A DNA stretch of 64,000 bases. It comes from Bostrychus sinensis (Eukaryota; Chordata; Actinopteri; Gobiiformes; Eleotridae). The stretch is from assembly GCA_020698575.1 (NCBI GenBank), contig CM036244.1:13616534-13680533 (forward strand), written 5' to 3'. Numbering within the stretch: position 1 is the first letter of the stretch; each line of letters begins with the position of its first letter. Both the position numbers and the translations under genes were made by a program. A model generated the notes under the pieces. It saw only the letters and a list, made by a program, of their open reading frames with translations, was not told where the DNA came from and made no database searches. Positions 47,551 to 60,170 of the stretch are shown piece by piece.

Positions 47551-47714
47551 CAATAATAGTAGTGTATTGTTGATAGTCAGCAGGAATGAGCTGTAACATC
47601 AAAGTCACAGTCGGTACAGGGGTATATAGTAATAGTTTTTTCTTCTCTCTAAAATCAATTGTTATTGAAGCCTTGGGGTGTTGGGCCAAAGGGCCCAGAG
47701 TCCATCATTATTAC

Positions 47715-47845
47715 CTGTGCTGAGCAGCAGCAGGACCTTCATGCACAAGTATTCTTCATAAGACACCTGCAGCCGCACAAACTCATTACAAATCTTCAGC
47801 ATCTGCTCGCACTGGTCGTTCATAAAAGGCAGCTTCATGCGCTCC
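47715..47845 (-). CDS. nr3c1: nr3c1 coding exon, ligand-binding domain helices 6-8
   Basis: 131-nt exon, acceptor gtgatttcag, donor CACAG|gtaata, phase 2 in and phase 1 out. The first base completes a Lys codon. It reads ERMKLPFMNDQCEQMLKI, then RLQVSYEEYLCMKVLLLLST. The residues equivalent to human Met639, Gln642 and Met646, which line the steroid pocket, are all present in FMNDQCEQM. RLQVSYEEYLCMK is invariant in GR. The region between (CNEFV) differs from human (SSELH), as is usual in fish. Confidence 0.97.
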
Positions 47846-48953
47846 CTGAAATCACACAAAAGGAAAAAAAAAGGGGGGGTTAGGAGACAAGAGAAGCACA
47901 CTAAAACCTTATAGGGCTCTTTGGTCTTCCTGTTATTCAATTCAAAGTAAACAGCCCCAGCAGGGATGTGGTACAGCGCTGCAAGAGAAAACCAGGCTGT
48001 GAAATCAGCTCTGATGGATTTTCACACCTCACTTCCACTAACACACATGGCCATGTTGCTTTCTTCCTTTAAAAATCGATACAGCACATTCTCCAGATAG
48101 CCCCAGGTTTAAGATGTCTATTCATTTTGACCTGCTGCTGTGTTGGTCGTGGATTGGTAACATCTACTCCTGCACCTTTCATGTCTATTTTTACCTTTTT
48201 ACCTCTCCCGGAGCATGGGGAAACAATGATTTCTACATGTTAACAAGCAAGAAGGTGGAGTGACTGTGGGGTGTTTTGTGCCAATCAAGACAAAATGCAT
48301 TTAGTTTTAAATGATACACAACCTGATTTGTTTCCTTGTACTTCAGGAAAACAAATTATTCAGTCAATAGCAGCATAATAGAAGTCATCTGTGTAAAAAG
48401 AACACTCCGAGACCTCATCTGGACTTTATTATTTAAAACATTTTCAACAGAGGGGGAACTAGAGCAGGGACTGAGTTTTTTGGCTGATCACACACTCAGA
48501 GAGGGAGGGTCCCAGTTGGATCAAGGACACTTCCATTGTTTGAGTCCAAGCTTGAGCATGCATTTATAAACTAAAGTAATGACTGTATCAAATCCAACTG
48601 GAAAGATATCAATTCTAGCACTGGCTCCAACCGCCTACACCACAAAACAGCAGAAAAAACAAAACAAAAACAAAGACACAAAACTGACATAAAAAAATAA
48701 AACAAGAATAAATAAAAGAGAGTAAATCTATTTTTTCACATTCTTAAAAACTCAGGCAGTGGGCTTTTAAGATTGCAATGCATGAACTGTTTTTATAGTG
48801 GTAGCAGTAGTAGCAGTACTACTAGTACTAATAGTAGTAGTAATAACAAGTAGTAGCAGTAGTATTAGTAATGTCTGTGAAGAGTTGCGTATTGGCAACA
48901 ATATGGTGATGCGATATGCATCATGGTATTAGCATCACAATACAAGCAACACA

Positions 48954-49000
48954 ATCTATATCTATATATATCTATATATATCTATATCTATATATATATA

Positions 49001-49081
<81 letters not shown>
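48954..49081. repeat. (TATC)n / (TA)n compound microsatellite
   Basis: tatatc units, then TATC repeats (48999-49037), then about 45 bp of TA. Confidence 0.95.
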
Positions 49082-49084
<3 letters not shown>

Positions 49085-49966
49085 GCTAATCTGAACGTGT
49101 TTTGTCATGCAAGAGACTTTGAATAAACTGATTTCTTATTAATCTTGTTTTGATAGTAGTAATATAAGTAGTAGTATAATTTTCATTCAGTGTCTCTTCC
49201 ACCTCTGTCTATATGAAAATATACAGTAATTTTAGATATTTGCAAACAAATCGTGTAACTTACGTTTCACTCACTACACAGTTCTGGGACAACATAAAGA
49301 AACACTTGTCTATAGCTTTTAATGAGGTTTTTTGCCATCCTTTTCTAAACCTGCTTTCATAAAATGTACAGAGAAAATAAATTAGACTGCAGGGGAAAAT
49401 ACAGGGGCATGAAAAGCTACCAAGGACAAAAGTACTGATTGCGTAGAAACCAAGGCTTGTTTATCTTCTTCCTTTTCTATAGTCCTCCACGAAGCCTTGA
49501 ATCTTGTGTATATTTATGAAGGAACATCAGATTTATTGTGCTGCTGGAGGAAGATGCTACAGTATATTGTGTGGAGTAGGGCTTCTCCTCTGGGGCCGGT
49601 CCTTAATAAAACGCTGCAGTAAGCACAGATACTTCAAAACACAATCAATTTGAAGTCCTGAGTGTCCCTTAAATAATGAGGACTTCTAATTAAGACACGG
49701 GGGTGGTACTTGGGTATCTCCTGTGTGGCTTCATATTAAAAACGCATTTTATGGAACAAAAATATGTCAGTGAACCTCTGGTAATTGTTCCAGAAAACAA
49801 TAATATACATTTCAGACAGAGCGACATGTTTTCAATATTCTTTGTCTAGCTTGAGCGTGGCTGCAGTACACATTGTTAGCCCTGCTTTTAGTAAGAACTA
49901 AACATACAACAATTATTATAAACAATTATTTTTTACTTCCTATGTCCAAGTCATCATCTGAAACAC

Positions 49967-50298
49967 ACAGTACCAGCCAAAAGTTTAGACACATTTTTCT
50001 ATGTCAGTGGTAGTTCAAGTTCCTGATTTAATTTTAATTTAGATCCAGTTTTATTCCTGTTTGAGTTCTGCTCTAGAGATTAAATTTGTGTCCTCGCCTT
50101 AACCTGGTCTAGTCCTGGTTTGAGCCAGGACTAACTTGTTCTTGTTCTTGTTTCGTTCTTTAAATGGTCATTTTAGTCGTTTAAAGATGGTATTTGAAAG
50201 CCAAATATTTTCTGAGGTGGTACTTGGTGTGAAAGAATAAAAATTAAAAGTAAAAATTTTATAGGGGAAGATGTGTCCAAACTTTTGACGGGTACAGT
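49967..50298. mobile_element. Tc1/mariner-type MITE
   Basis: A 332-bp element with ends acagtaccagccaaaagttt and, inward from the right, actgtacccgtcaaaagttt. This is the common fish Tc1-family terminus. No transposase is left. An internal cctggtctagtcctggtttg minisatellite-like piece is present. Confidence 0.75.
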
Positions 50299-51238
50299 AT
50301 TTAACAATAACATTTTCTTTTTTTTTTTCAAAGTTTAACATCATTGAAACATCATTTTAGTGTTTTGGCTTCTATTATCTTAGCTTCTATTCTTTCTTTT
50401 CTTATATTCATGTAAACTTTCATTGCATGTAAAAAAAATCTGTCAAAAAGGTACTTGTATCTCTAATGTGCTTTTGTATCGCCACAGTTTATAACCTGAC
50501 AATCATGGGACATCTTGGAGTCTGTTGGCACCAAAAGAAAAGACTACACCACAAGTGGACAAACCTTGATTACTAATGACAATCAAAAGACAGGACGGGC
50601 TATGGGGCTAAGTCTGTTTACAGATATTTATCTATTAATTAAGATTTTATAGTCAGTTCTAGCCTTTCTAGCTTGAAAAACAATTCATTTTTAGACATCA
50701 TTTTAGGATGCCCACTTTTATCTAAGCAGCAAAAATAATTACTAAGCAGCTTTTTTATTTATTAGGCACATTTCAAACTTTTAAAAAGCAAATGCAAGGA
50801 ATTACTAGCACCTAAATGGGACAGATTACTAAAGCATTTTTAAGAACTGCACACTTTGAGCTTTTTTCTCACAGACAGATAACATTAGTTCTTGACTCCT
50901 CTGAACCACAAACAGATGGCCTAGTTTTGTGTGTCACTTTGTAAAATCTGATTACCTGCATTATAGCTTGTGCCATGTTCGAATGTGGTCAGCATCTTTT
51001 CATGTCAACCTAAATTAAGCGACCTAACCTGCAATGACAGTGTCCCATGTGATGTCTATTTTGATGTGACGTATGCCGTGTCCCATAGAGCTCGCATCCT
51101 GACCTCACCTCTATTCTGGGTCGGCTGAGTCACATACAGCAGTGACAAGCAGCAACTGGCACAGCTAATGAGCTAACGGCTAACTCAGAGCACAGAGGAA
51201 AACAACACAGGGGCTGAACGGGAAAAGCGTATACGCAC

Positions 51239-51383
51239 TTGTTGATGACGAGGTCCGGGGCGAAACAGAGCATGCTCCCGTTGCACTGCTCGTAAGACCT
51301 CCAGCCCAGACTGAAGGACATGAGGAAGAGCCACGAGCACTGCAGCAATGTCATCTGGTCATCCAGGTGCAGGTTACGGAAGC
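51239..51383 (-). CDS. nr3c1: nr3c1 coding exon, ligand-binding domain helices 4-5
   Basis: 145-nt exon, acceptor tccccccag, donor CAACAA|gtgcgt, phase 1 in and phase 2 out. It encodes [17 protein letters not shown], then [15 protein letters not shown], then [10 protein letters not shown]. The Arg of GWRSY corresponds to human Arg611, which with Gln570 anchors the steroid 3-keto group. Trp600 and Met604 equivalents are kept; human Met601 and Ala605 are Leu and Ser here. [14 protein letters not shown] contributes the charge-clamp side of the coactivator groove. Phases fit the exons on both sides. Confidence 0.97.
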
Positions 51384-52009
51384 CTGGGGGGGACAAAATA
51401 AAAGATGATTAGGACAAAACACAAAACTTAGAAGAAACACAAGATACTTCTAAGTAATTATTTAAAGTCTTTAAATGAGTAAACATATTTTTCACTTCAG
51501 TGGTATTGTAGTAATAGTAGTTACAGCAAAACTGGTTAAGAAGTAATTGTAGTAGTAAACGTAGTACCACTAGCAGTAGTAGTAGCAGCAACAGCAGTAG
51601 TAATAGCAGTGATGGCCAGAGGCAAGATAGCTTCAGATGGGCCCATTATAATATAAGATAAGAATATAAGAAGATGGACCATTTCAGGGCCCCTCTGACC
51701 ATGAAGCCCGAGACAACAGACCCCTTTGCCCACCTGTGTCGAGGGCCTGGGTAGCAGTAAGTACTTTCTGCTTTAGTAAATGTTACACTCTTTATTTTCA
51801 CACAGGTAAATATTGTGTTAAATACTTGTACTTCTACTTAAATAATAACCATTTGAAGTGACAATACTTTTACCTGAGTACAGATTCTGAATACTCTTCC
51901 AACCCATATCCCCCAAATCTGTCCAATCAGAAGCACTTATCTAAATTGGGGCGGGGCTTATGCAACACTTTAGCTTCCCTGATGGATTCATCTATTTTCT
52001 GTTTATTCC

Positions 52010-52500
52010 TTTTAGGGGTTGAGTATGGCTGGAGCGTGATCCAGCAACTATTCCAGCCGATGGCCGATAAACACTTTAGTAATGCTTCTTAATAAGGCAA
52101 ACAAATGTGTTAGAAAATGACAGAACAGTTAAATATGACTTTTTAGAGAAAACCAAGAAGGCAATCTCAGTCAAACTTGGTGCAGGAGAGAGATTCTGTT
52201 CCAGAGACGCGAGCAAAATCTATTTATTGCCGTTTTGAGCTTTTCAGGCTGAGATAAAGCGTAAGTAAGAGTAAAAAGTAAGAGTCCAAACTGCTACAAG
52301 ACTGTTGGGGAAGCTGGGGTCCTTTAGTCACATGGTTGCCCGGACGTGTGCCTGACCAAAAAGTGTCAACAAAGGGCAAGAATCATCCAATTTCTGATTG
52401 ACTAAAAAAATGCAAAAATCAGCCTGATATGTATACATATATCAGCCGACCAATTTATCGGTCGGCCTCTACCCTGGACAACAGCCAGTATGTTGCAGTC
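52010..52500 (-). repeat. SINE-like repeat interrupted by a gccgat-ended element
   Basis: SINE pieces (cagcaactattccagc and accctggacaacagccag) flank an insertion of about 400 bp (52063-52470). Its ends carry cgatggccgataaac and gaccaatttatcggtcggcc, with cgat-rich inverted similarity. Confidence 0.45.
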
Positions 52501-53279
52501 CCGGTTTTCTGGAGAATTTCCAGATACAGTTTATTCTGGTGATGTTGAAGTCTTTCTGATTGGTAAATTGGTCTACCTAATTGCATTTAGAGTATAATCT
52601 CAGTCCTTCTCCTTTGCAAATCAAACAAAAATCAACCTGACCATATGCGTTAATGTCATATTTGTTTCTTTCCTGGGCTAATTCCCATTCAAAAATCATT
52701 TAACCAAAAGACATCATTCAAGTATACAACATAATTACAAAACCAGCTTATGTAAAACAAACAAAAAAGCTCCATCCCTCATCGAGGTTTAAATTAGGCC
52801 TAAATTGTGCTGTCATTGTTTCAGCACATTAGAGCCACACATTACCGGTTCCCTTTACTTCTGAACCAGCGCCGTGTTACGTAAGCCTTTTTTCCCTACT
52901 AAGAACCTTTCCTCACCATTGCATTTGGCAGATGTCCAACTGCGAATGCGTGACCTGATTTACCCCTGAGTCCCACGCAGCAAACTCACAGCAAAACGCT
53001 TCTCTGGGTGGTTCTCACTGGGAAATGTGATCACAGCTCTTTACTGTGACACAATTATAATGACAGGCGAGGGAAAAAAAACATCAACTTAAAGCGATTA
53101 GCGTGTCATGTGGCTTTGTTCGCATGGTTTTAAACTTAAACAAATGCTTCAGATTCCTTTGTGTTTCCTGCTTTTACATGTAATAGACAGTTTGCTGAGA
53201 CTGTACCAAGATGGATGAAGTACAAAAAGGTGTGAATATTTTGTCTACAGTTTTTGTTATGATGATTAATGTAGATATG

Positions 53280-54112
53280 AGAGGTGGAAGAAGTACTCTA
53301 AATCTCTACTTGTATTGTTACTAAAGTACTGTTACTCCAAATTATTATATTATATAATATTACTTGAGTAGAAGTAAGTACGCAACAAAATTGTTACTTA
53401 AGTGAATAGTAAAGTAAAGGTAGACAATTTTGTTCCTGTAGGAAAATTTGTTCTCTGCATTTGGCCCATCCTTCAGTACTGCTGGGCGACCTGTTAGGAG
53501 TAGCGGACACCCGCAGTGCAGCGTCCGGGGATACTTCGCCAGATATTGAGCCAGAATCCCGGTCAAGAGTACCTACCTGGAGGATTAGCCTATTGCACAT
53601 GTTTTAGGTTGATTGGAGAAACCAGAGCAACCACCCATGCAGTCCGGGGAATCAAACCCAGGACCTTCTTGCTTTCAAGAGTGCTAACCACTTTGCCAAC
53701 CTGTTATAATATATTATATAGTACAAGTACAAGTATAAAGTACAAAATATTTACTGCTTTTACCACTACCTGCGCTATTTGATTGATTGATCGATTGAAA
53801 CAGCTGCTACTATTGCCAGTACTACAACTATTACTACTACTATGACTTACTAATACTATGACTACCAAGTTGAACATGTATTAGTAGTACCGCTACAGCT
53901 GCAACTACAACCACAATCACTACCTCTGCTCTGACAACTACTACTATTACTACTACCCACCTTGGCACTGAGGTCAAAAAACACTTTTATTTTATTCAGA
54001 AACTTAAAAAAAAATACTTGAGATTTATTCAAGTACAAGTAGAGCTCATGACTTCAAAAGATGTACTTAAGTAAATTATTTGAGTAAAAGTATTTAGTAA
54101 CTTTCCACCTCT
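53280..54112. repeat. agaggtgg-ended MITE with nested SINE
   Basis: The ends are agaggtggaagaagtact and, inward from the right, agaggtggaaagttactaa. The interior has many agtac/actac steps and a CTA-rich tract (53800-53960). A reverse SINE (53415-53702) is inserted. Degenerate relatives occur near 9330-9480, 51755-51905 and 54770-54870. Confidence 0.6.
53415..53702 (-). repeat. tRNA-derived SINE with L2-like tail
   Basis: On the - strand it has a tRNA-like head (ggcaaagtggttagcact, then the B-box in ctgggtttgattcccc) and ends in the tail aattttcctacaggaac. Same family as 63679-63990. Confidence 0.65.
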
Positions 54113-55120
54113 GGTAGACAGAGTACTGTACATTAACTTCTGTTAATAGCATCATGCATGACCAATTCATCTGATGTCCATATGCGCTGTACAGTTCAGC
54201 CGTGACGTCAGAAGATTTGATGAATGAAGAATACCATAATGCACATAATAATCACGCTCTCTTCATCAAAAATAATTTAGTTACACTTGCAGCAGACCAC
54301 ATAAATAGATATTTATATACCAGATATGCTGATACCATAAAAGTCTAGGTCCAGTCTCATCTATTTCTAGGTTGCTGATACTGTACAGTGCTACATGACC
54401 TTAATAATTCACTAAACATGTGAAGTACATTATTAATAGGTTAAGTATTAATAATTTGGCAGTGCCACTTTACCAGTAGGATACATAACTTCTTAAGCTG
54501 CTCATCTCATATGGTCATATTTTTGGTGGTAATGGCAGATGTCAATCATCTAAATGAATAACTCCCTGTCATCACTTTGACACTATTTTAATGAGTTTTA
54601 GTGTGAGTGTGTGGTAAGTAAAATCAGAGAGACCTTTAAGTATGTGGATATAAAAGTCACTTTTTATTATTAGCATTTCCACATCTGTGACGGTCATAAT
54701 GAGCTCGACCTTTGACAAATAATCCATGAGCCACCCTCTGGTGCTTTACACTAGAGGAGCACTCTACAACTGGAGAGTAAAAGTACTGTTAATTCAAATT
54801 ATTCAGGTTATTACTTGCTACTCTACTACTTCATTAACTATATGACACCTTCTACTAAGGGTCTAAGACTATGACCACTACTGCTCCTGCTACAATCACT
54901 ACTTGTAGTGCTATTGCTAGTATTACTTTAACTACCATTATTACTATTAATTTTGCAACCAAGGTTAAAAAAAAATAAAAATACTTCTACTCATTAGAGA
55001 TTATAAAAATGTAAAAAACTGTAAATGTAAAAACATTTTTTCCTAAAAAGATTCTTCAAGCTAAAGTGTGTTTTAGACAGTTTACACAGAAAGTACATTT
55101 TGATAAAAAATGTAGGTTAC

Positions 55121-55795
55121 TTCAGTAGGCAGAGCAGTTATAGCTTTTGTCTCCTAGCAAGGAGGTTGTGGGTTCGATCCTCTGACACATAAACTCCCCA
55201 GGTGGAGTCTGCATGTCCTCCCTGTGTTACCGTGGGTCCAAACACATGCATGTGTTAGGTAACTGGTGATTCTAAACTGCCCCTAGTGAATGAATGTGAG
55301 GGTGAATGGTTGTCTGTGTATCAGAGTAGTTCTAGGTTTTGTCAAGTAAAATTTAAGACCTTTTGAAGACATTTTAATGCCATTTAGCATGACATTTAAT
55401 GCCAACATTGTCAACAAAAAAACAATAATCTATATGAATTTTATTTTAAATGTTAAATGTCAAATATAGATTAAATAACTCCTAATTGATTCACAAAATT
55501 CAATGATAACGTTTCTTAAAAAGTATTGACACTGTTATTGAGGTGACGGTACTTTTTTATACCTGAATGAAAAAAAAAGAATACCTACTGATTAGATTTA
55601 ATACGTATAAGGCCTTGATTTTGACCACATCTAATTCAACACCTTTTTAATACTTTAAAGACCTTGGGGCTCCCTGGTGTATCTCTCTGTGTCAGCCCTG
55701 CGACTGCGACTGTCCCGTATAGTGTGACCCTGCCTAAGGCCTGAAGTTACAGGGATAGGCTTCAGTACATATGACCCCTAAGGGGAATAAACTGA
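55121..55795 (+). repeat. SINE-like repeat split by an insertion
   Basis: The head includes the B-box in gtgggttcgatcctctg. The body reads acacatgcatgtgttaggt, aaactgcccctagtgaatg and gggtgaatggttgtctg. It resumes after 55682 with tctctgtgtcagccctgcg and gggataggcttcagtacat. Confidence 0.75.
55322..55676. mobile_element. 355-bp DNA element inserted in a SINE
   Basis: Flanked by GTGTAT on both sides (55316-55321, 55677-55682). The ends are cagagtagttctagg and, inward from the right, cagggagccccaagg, imperfect inverted repeats starting CAG. The interior has aaatttaagaccttttg and its inverse. The superfamily is uncertain, hAT being possible. Confidence 0.6.
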
Positions 55796-55936
55796 AGATG
55801 TTAAAGATGTAAAGATGTTAAAATCCAGAGTCCTCTGCGTCTCTGATAATGACAGGACTGAATGCAGTATGAGAGCTTTACTATATCAAATGTTATTCAC
55901 ACTTGCAGGCCCTGCCGGTCAGGAACATGGTGTTAC

Positions 55937-56206
55937 CTGGCAGTGACTTGGCCCACTTGACGGCGGAGATGACCTGCTGCCCACCCAGCCTGTTCAGAGT
56001 GGTCATGAGCCGGGAGGATGTGTCGGGCAGCGTGCTGTCGTAGCCCGAGTAGATGATCTCCGGCTCGATGGCCTTAAGCACAGACAACATGGTGGGGACG
56101 AGCTGGGACAGGCCCATGGGGATGATGGGGACGCTCATGTGGACGGTGGGATCCTGTGGGGGCGGCCGCAGTCCTCCTCTCTTTATCAGCTTCTTGTTTT
56201 TCCTTG
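55937..56206 (-). CDS. nr3c1: nr3c1 coding exon, hinge and ligand-binding domain helices 1-3
   Basis: 270-nt exon, acceptor ccttctccag, donor CTTCCAG|gtaaca, phase 1 in and phase 1 out. It starts with the basic hinge (RKNKKLIKRGG), which continues the nuclear-localisation signal of the DNA-binding domain. A fish-like variable hinge (LRPPPQDPTVHMS) follows, then IEPEIIYSGYDSTLPDTSSR, TTLNRLGGQQVISAVKWAK and SLP. LNRLGGQQ holds the equivalents of human Asn564 and Gln570, both steroid contacts; human Met565 and Arg569 are Arg and Gln. Length and boundaries match exon 5 of vertebrate GR. Confidence 0.97.
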
Positions 56207-56597
56207 CTGGAGAAGGAAAAATAACACAAGGTTATTTTTATTATTTCATGATTATTTAAATTATAGTATATTTTTTACTAGAGAAGCAAAGAAAAGGCAG
56301 AAACAAAAAACAGTTTTAGAGCTCTTAACATAAACTGCTGCTCAAGTGCAGTACATTTGTATTTTAAACTTGAACCAATGCTAAATGCTTCACTTTTTGT
56401 GTGGAGAACTTGCATATAATATTTAACTTTGTGGCCCCTCACAGCACTGCTATAGAAAAACGATGCTACTGCTGCAGAAAAAAACTTTTTTTTTTACCCC
56501 ATGGGCCAAAACGCACAGTGTGAAGTGATACATATAATCATATTTTTGCAACATCTCCTTATTACTTGAAGCTAAATGATCATAAAGGGATCACATG

Positions 56598-57020
56598 GGA
56601 AGTGAAGGTGTGCAAGACTATAGCATAAATGCTCTATTGACTTAAGTAGGAATTACTTACTGCTTCTACCACTACTATTGTTTCAACCTTTACTAATAAA
56701 ACAACTGCTACCACTATCACTACTACTAATATTATTACTAACAACACTACTACTACTGCTACCCACACAGGAGATGAAGGTGTGCAAGGGCTTTGGTATA
56801 AATGCTCTATAGGCTTAAGTAGAAAGTACTTATGGCTATGACAGCTACAACCTACTATTACTGCAACTAATGCTACTTTTACTACTAGTATGACTACTAC
56901 TAGTGCTCGAACTATTATAGGTACTACTACAAGAGCTACTACCACTATTACTGTAACTACTACTTCTACTACTATCATTACTACTGCGACATGGAAGGTA
57001 AAAGTGTCCAAAGGATGTAT
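56598..57020. repeat. tandemly duplicated block with CTA-rich tracts
   Basis: The segment gaaggtgtgcaag ... ataaatgctctattgactta (56605-56645) recurs at 56773-56816 and in weaker form at 56994-57035. Each of the first two copies is followed by an imperfect CTA-triplet tract. The period is about 170-220 bp. Confidence 0.65.
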
Positions 57021-59030
57021 TCTGAATGCTATAGGCCATAAAAACACCAAAAAACTAAAAACATTTGTCACACAACTGAACACACTCATTTGTACGCATG
57101 TCGTACTATCAGCTATTGCATTTTTATAGAGCCATGGTGTACAAAAAAATACTAAATTTAATATGACTCACAACTTCCTGTAATAACCTGAACTTGGTAC
57201 TTTTCCATCCTGGTGCAGCACCCTCCCATTTGGCCTAGATCCAAACATTTACAGTCAACAGGAGTGTACGAAAACAAAAATACTCTCAGTAAGCACAGGA
57301 AGTTGTCATATAATGAGGGGTGATTCAAATGTTGTCGAAAATGTTTAAATTTATTAAACTTTGTAATGGTTTAAAAGCTTGAAAATGCATTATGCGCAGA
57401 CAACCAGTGTGGGAGGCCTGCGTACACAACTGCTTCCTGCAAATATAATTACCCGTACACTGCGTCAACATTATATTGGACTAAAAAAACAGAATATGGC
57501 GGAGGTTTTGAGGGGGTTATAATGACAAAAAATATGTTTTCCTACACGCTACCCTTTTTAATTTCCTCTCCTGGTGTTTCTATGGCAACTAAGAGTCTTT
57601 TTCTGGAAGCCAGTTTGTCGGCTGATGCGCTGACGTCCATCAAACCGCTCAGTCTGTGTCCGTCTTTCAGCGTACACCTCTCACTTGAATAAGGATATAG
57701 GCTGCAATGTTTACATGTAAAATCACTCAATGCCCTTTCATTAAGACCTTTAACACCTTAAGGGAGCAATTAAATGAAGCCATAGAACAAGTGGAAAAGT
57801 CAAGGAGCCGAGCACTTCAAGCTTCACATTTTGCTGCTCAACGTCTGTCTCTCTGAAACTATGCAGTCACCTGTTGCTATGCAGAATATGGACTCTGGTA
57901 TATAGCTTTGATTCACACGCAGGGGCTAGCGTTCGCTCGCATCCTGGACACGCTGTTCATCACTCCATGTTCTGTCATCATGACCCGCTTATTTATTTTT
58001 AGTTTGTCTTACCAAAGGGTTTTGTTTTGTAAGGAACCTCATTCATAATATGCAGAAGCAGTGCATAATACACAAGACAGTATAAAAAACTGCAATGTAG
58101 ACAACTACAAGAAGGATGTGACAGTTTTAAAGACCTAAGTATTATCTTCTATCCCTTTTGGCTTATCCCTTCAGCAAATAATCTGTCTCCAATCTGGATA
58201 TTAATTGTTTTACACTGGATGCCCTTTTTCACGTCTCCTTTCCACTTATCTAGGCCTGGGACTGGCACAGAAAGTACTTGTGACCCCTATCGGTTGATCA
58301 GAGACGTACAGTTTGTCAGTGTTTCGCATGTTTGACATCAACAGTGATTCAACAATGGAATGAACAGTTAGTTAATCTGATTCTAAAGAAACCTCTCTTA
58401 GATTTATCTCCAAAACAACGCAGACTTTTTATCTTGGCTCTGGGCTATTTCTAATCACAACCATAAAGGGGACTGCATTTCGTGAAGAGACATGACTCAT
58501 AAGACTGTTGGTACAGACCTCCACAACGCTTTGTTTCTCATGAGCTCCCCTAGGAAATGGAAATTCCCATTACTGCTTTGTGCATTACTAGAAATATACT
58601 ACTATTACTATGTACCCTGAAGTACACTGTATTCTAATTGTTAAGCCATAATGCACACTACAAAGGTATTAATATGCTTGTAGGGAAAAAAAACAACATA
58701 GTAAGAAAAAATAGTAGGTTAATCACAACAACTGAAGCACCACTATGTTACTTTCAAACATAAAAAAGTGGTTTTATATAAAGAGATGAACTAGATTCCA
58801 TGGCTGAGCTTATTACCATCTCCTTCACACCTCACTTTAATTAAGATAATACATTTGCGTAATAAAAACCTTATGTGAGTTAAATGCATGGAATATTTTT
58901 ACTGTGTGCAAATGTTAAAAAGTTAGACAGTGTTACTTTACAGTATCTAGCATGGCCATTGAGACCCGCTAACATTATCAGTGAAATGAAGTCTGTCTGT
59001 TGCCCCTCCCATTCCAATCAATTTATCATA

Positions 59031-60170
59031 AAGGGGCTATATTATGCTTTTATTCTTATTCTTAAACCAATCTTGGTCGCCTCTAGAACAGTGCTGCATG
59101 TTTTACAACCTTTAAAAACATTATCTGGCTAAAAGAAAACTTTTAAATAAATACTGTACTGGTGCCATAATAAAAGAAGTGAAGAGACCAACAGAGGGCA
59201 GCAGAGTGCAAAGTGTTGCAACTTTTGAACATAATTAAAGAAAAAAGCACTTTTCTTCATCAAACTGTTTGTATGGTGCCATTTTACCACAAAATGCAAA
59301 ATAGCTGTGAGAGTCAAGTGGAAACAGAGCTATACACTGTTTTTTTGGGGATAAATGAATGAGAGCAGACTGGATGTAGAGGGCTTGTTGACTGGAATGG
59401 ACAGTGCCAGAGAATAGAGGATTACTCTAACAGACTGCTTTTCGCAAGCAGGACAGTCTGGTTCCCCTCGCAGAGTGGAGCATTTCTTAAGTTCGATTTG
59501 GAACTGGCCAATCACAGTCCTTTACGAAAGCTGAAGAGCTAAGCAAGGTAGCACTAGCAACCGAGAAAATTTAATAACCTGATTAACCACGTTTATAGCT
59601 TTTCTTCGTCACATGTTGGTTCTGCTGAAGTCCTCATTTTTGTTCAGTCCTCTGCGTATTTTTTTCTCGTCTTGTTGCCATTTTAACAGTAAGTCCAGCT
59701 GATATGTGATGCAGCTAACGAAAGCATAAAAAATTACTTTTTCCACAAGTCTTTGTAAAACTGACTTCTGGTGCTGTCCCCGTTCAGAAATAAGCACAGA
59801 GCTGCCCATAATATGTCATATTCTGGTGTTTTATGAAAAAACAAAAACAAAACAAAAAAAAAAACAAAACACAAAAAACGGCAAGATTCCTTGTTTGTTT
59901 GGGTCAGTGGTGCGCCGCTTATGTCCCGCCCTTCATTTCTCTGACTGGTTACTCTGTCTGTCATTGTTCCACCACAGAAATGAAACTTTAGCAAAGAGTT
60001 ACCAGACTAACTTCTTGTATAGAATAGAAAAAGAGTTTGTCTTGTAGGCCAGGCTACTAACAGGTGTGAATGAAACAAAACACAACTCTGGGTATGTTTT
60101 TGATGAGGGAACAACATGGTAGAAACCTCAGAAAAGTCAATTTTGCATAATATATTCCCTTTAAATTGGG
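59031..60170. repeat. TTAA-type MITE, copy C, with nested repeat
   Basis: The left end aaaggggctatattatgc and right end tgcataatatattcccttt (followed by TTAA) frame the same interior as copy A. Between about 59440 and 60055 it is interrupted by sequence related to 4790-5340. Confidence 0.6.

Larger units (their letters stand above)
42124..47714 (-). other. nr3c1: nr3c1 intron (5.6 kb)
   Basis: Contains SINE-like copies (42450-42650, 44545-44765, 47330-47550), the (AAT)n tract 43723-43848, a duplicated repeat block (44211-44521 and 45293-45655) and a Tc1 MITE (44869-45288). In 42660-43720 and 45660-47320 I see little beyond AT-rich sequence and a repeat scrap at 46615-46760. Confidence 0.7.
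47846..51238 (-). other. nr3c1: nr3c1 intron (3.4 kb)
   Basis: Holds the (TATC)n/(TA)n tract 48954-49081 and a Tc1-type MITE 49967-50298. The remainder (47850-48780, 49140-49960, 50300-51230) shows nothing recognisable. Confidence 0.75.
51384..55936 (-). other. nr3c1: nr3c1 intron (4.6 kb)
   Basis: Contains a SINE split by a gccgat-type element (52010-52500), a MITE with a nested SINE (53280-54112), and a SINE split by a 355-bp element (55121-55795). Imperfect CTA/CAG triplet tracts are at 51560-51615 and 54860-54950. Other parts are unremarkable. Confidence 0.7.

Noticed and set aside
48954..49081. Possible CRISPR-like or structured array
   Set aside because: Simple TATC/TA microsatellite without spacers.
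56634..57089. 151-residue Val-rich frame on the - strand
   Set aside because: Produced by imperfect CTA/GTA triplet tracts inside an intron; no conserved motif.
57542..57730. 62-residue - strand frame resembling a small Cys-containing protein
   Set aside because: No splice sites, no homology recognised; sits in an nr3c1 intron.
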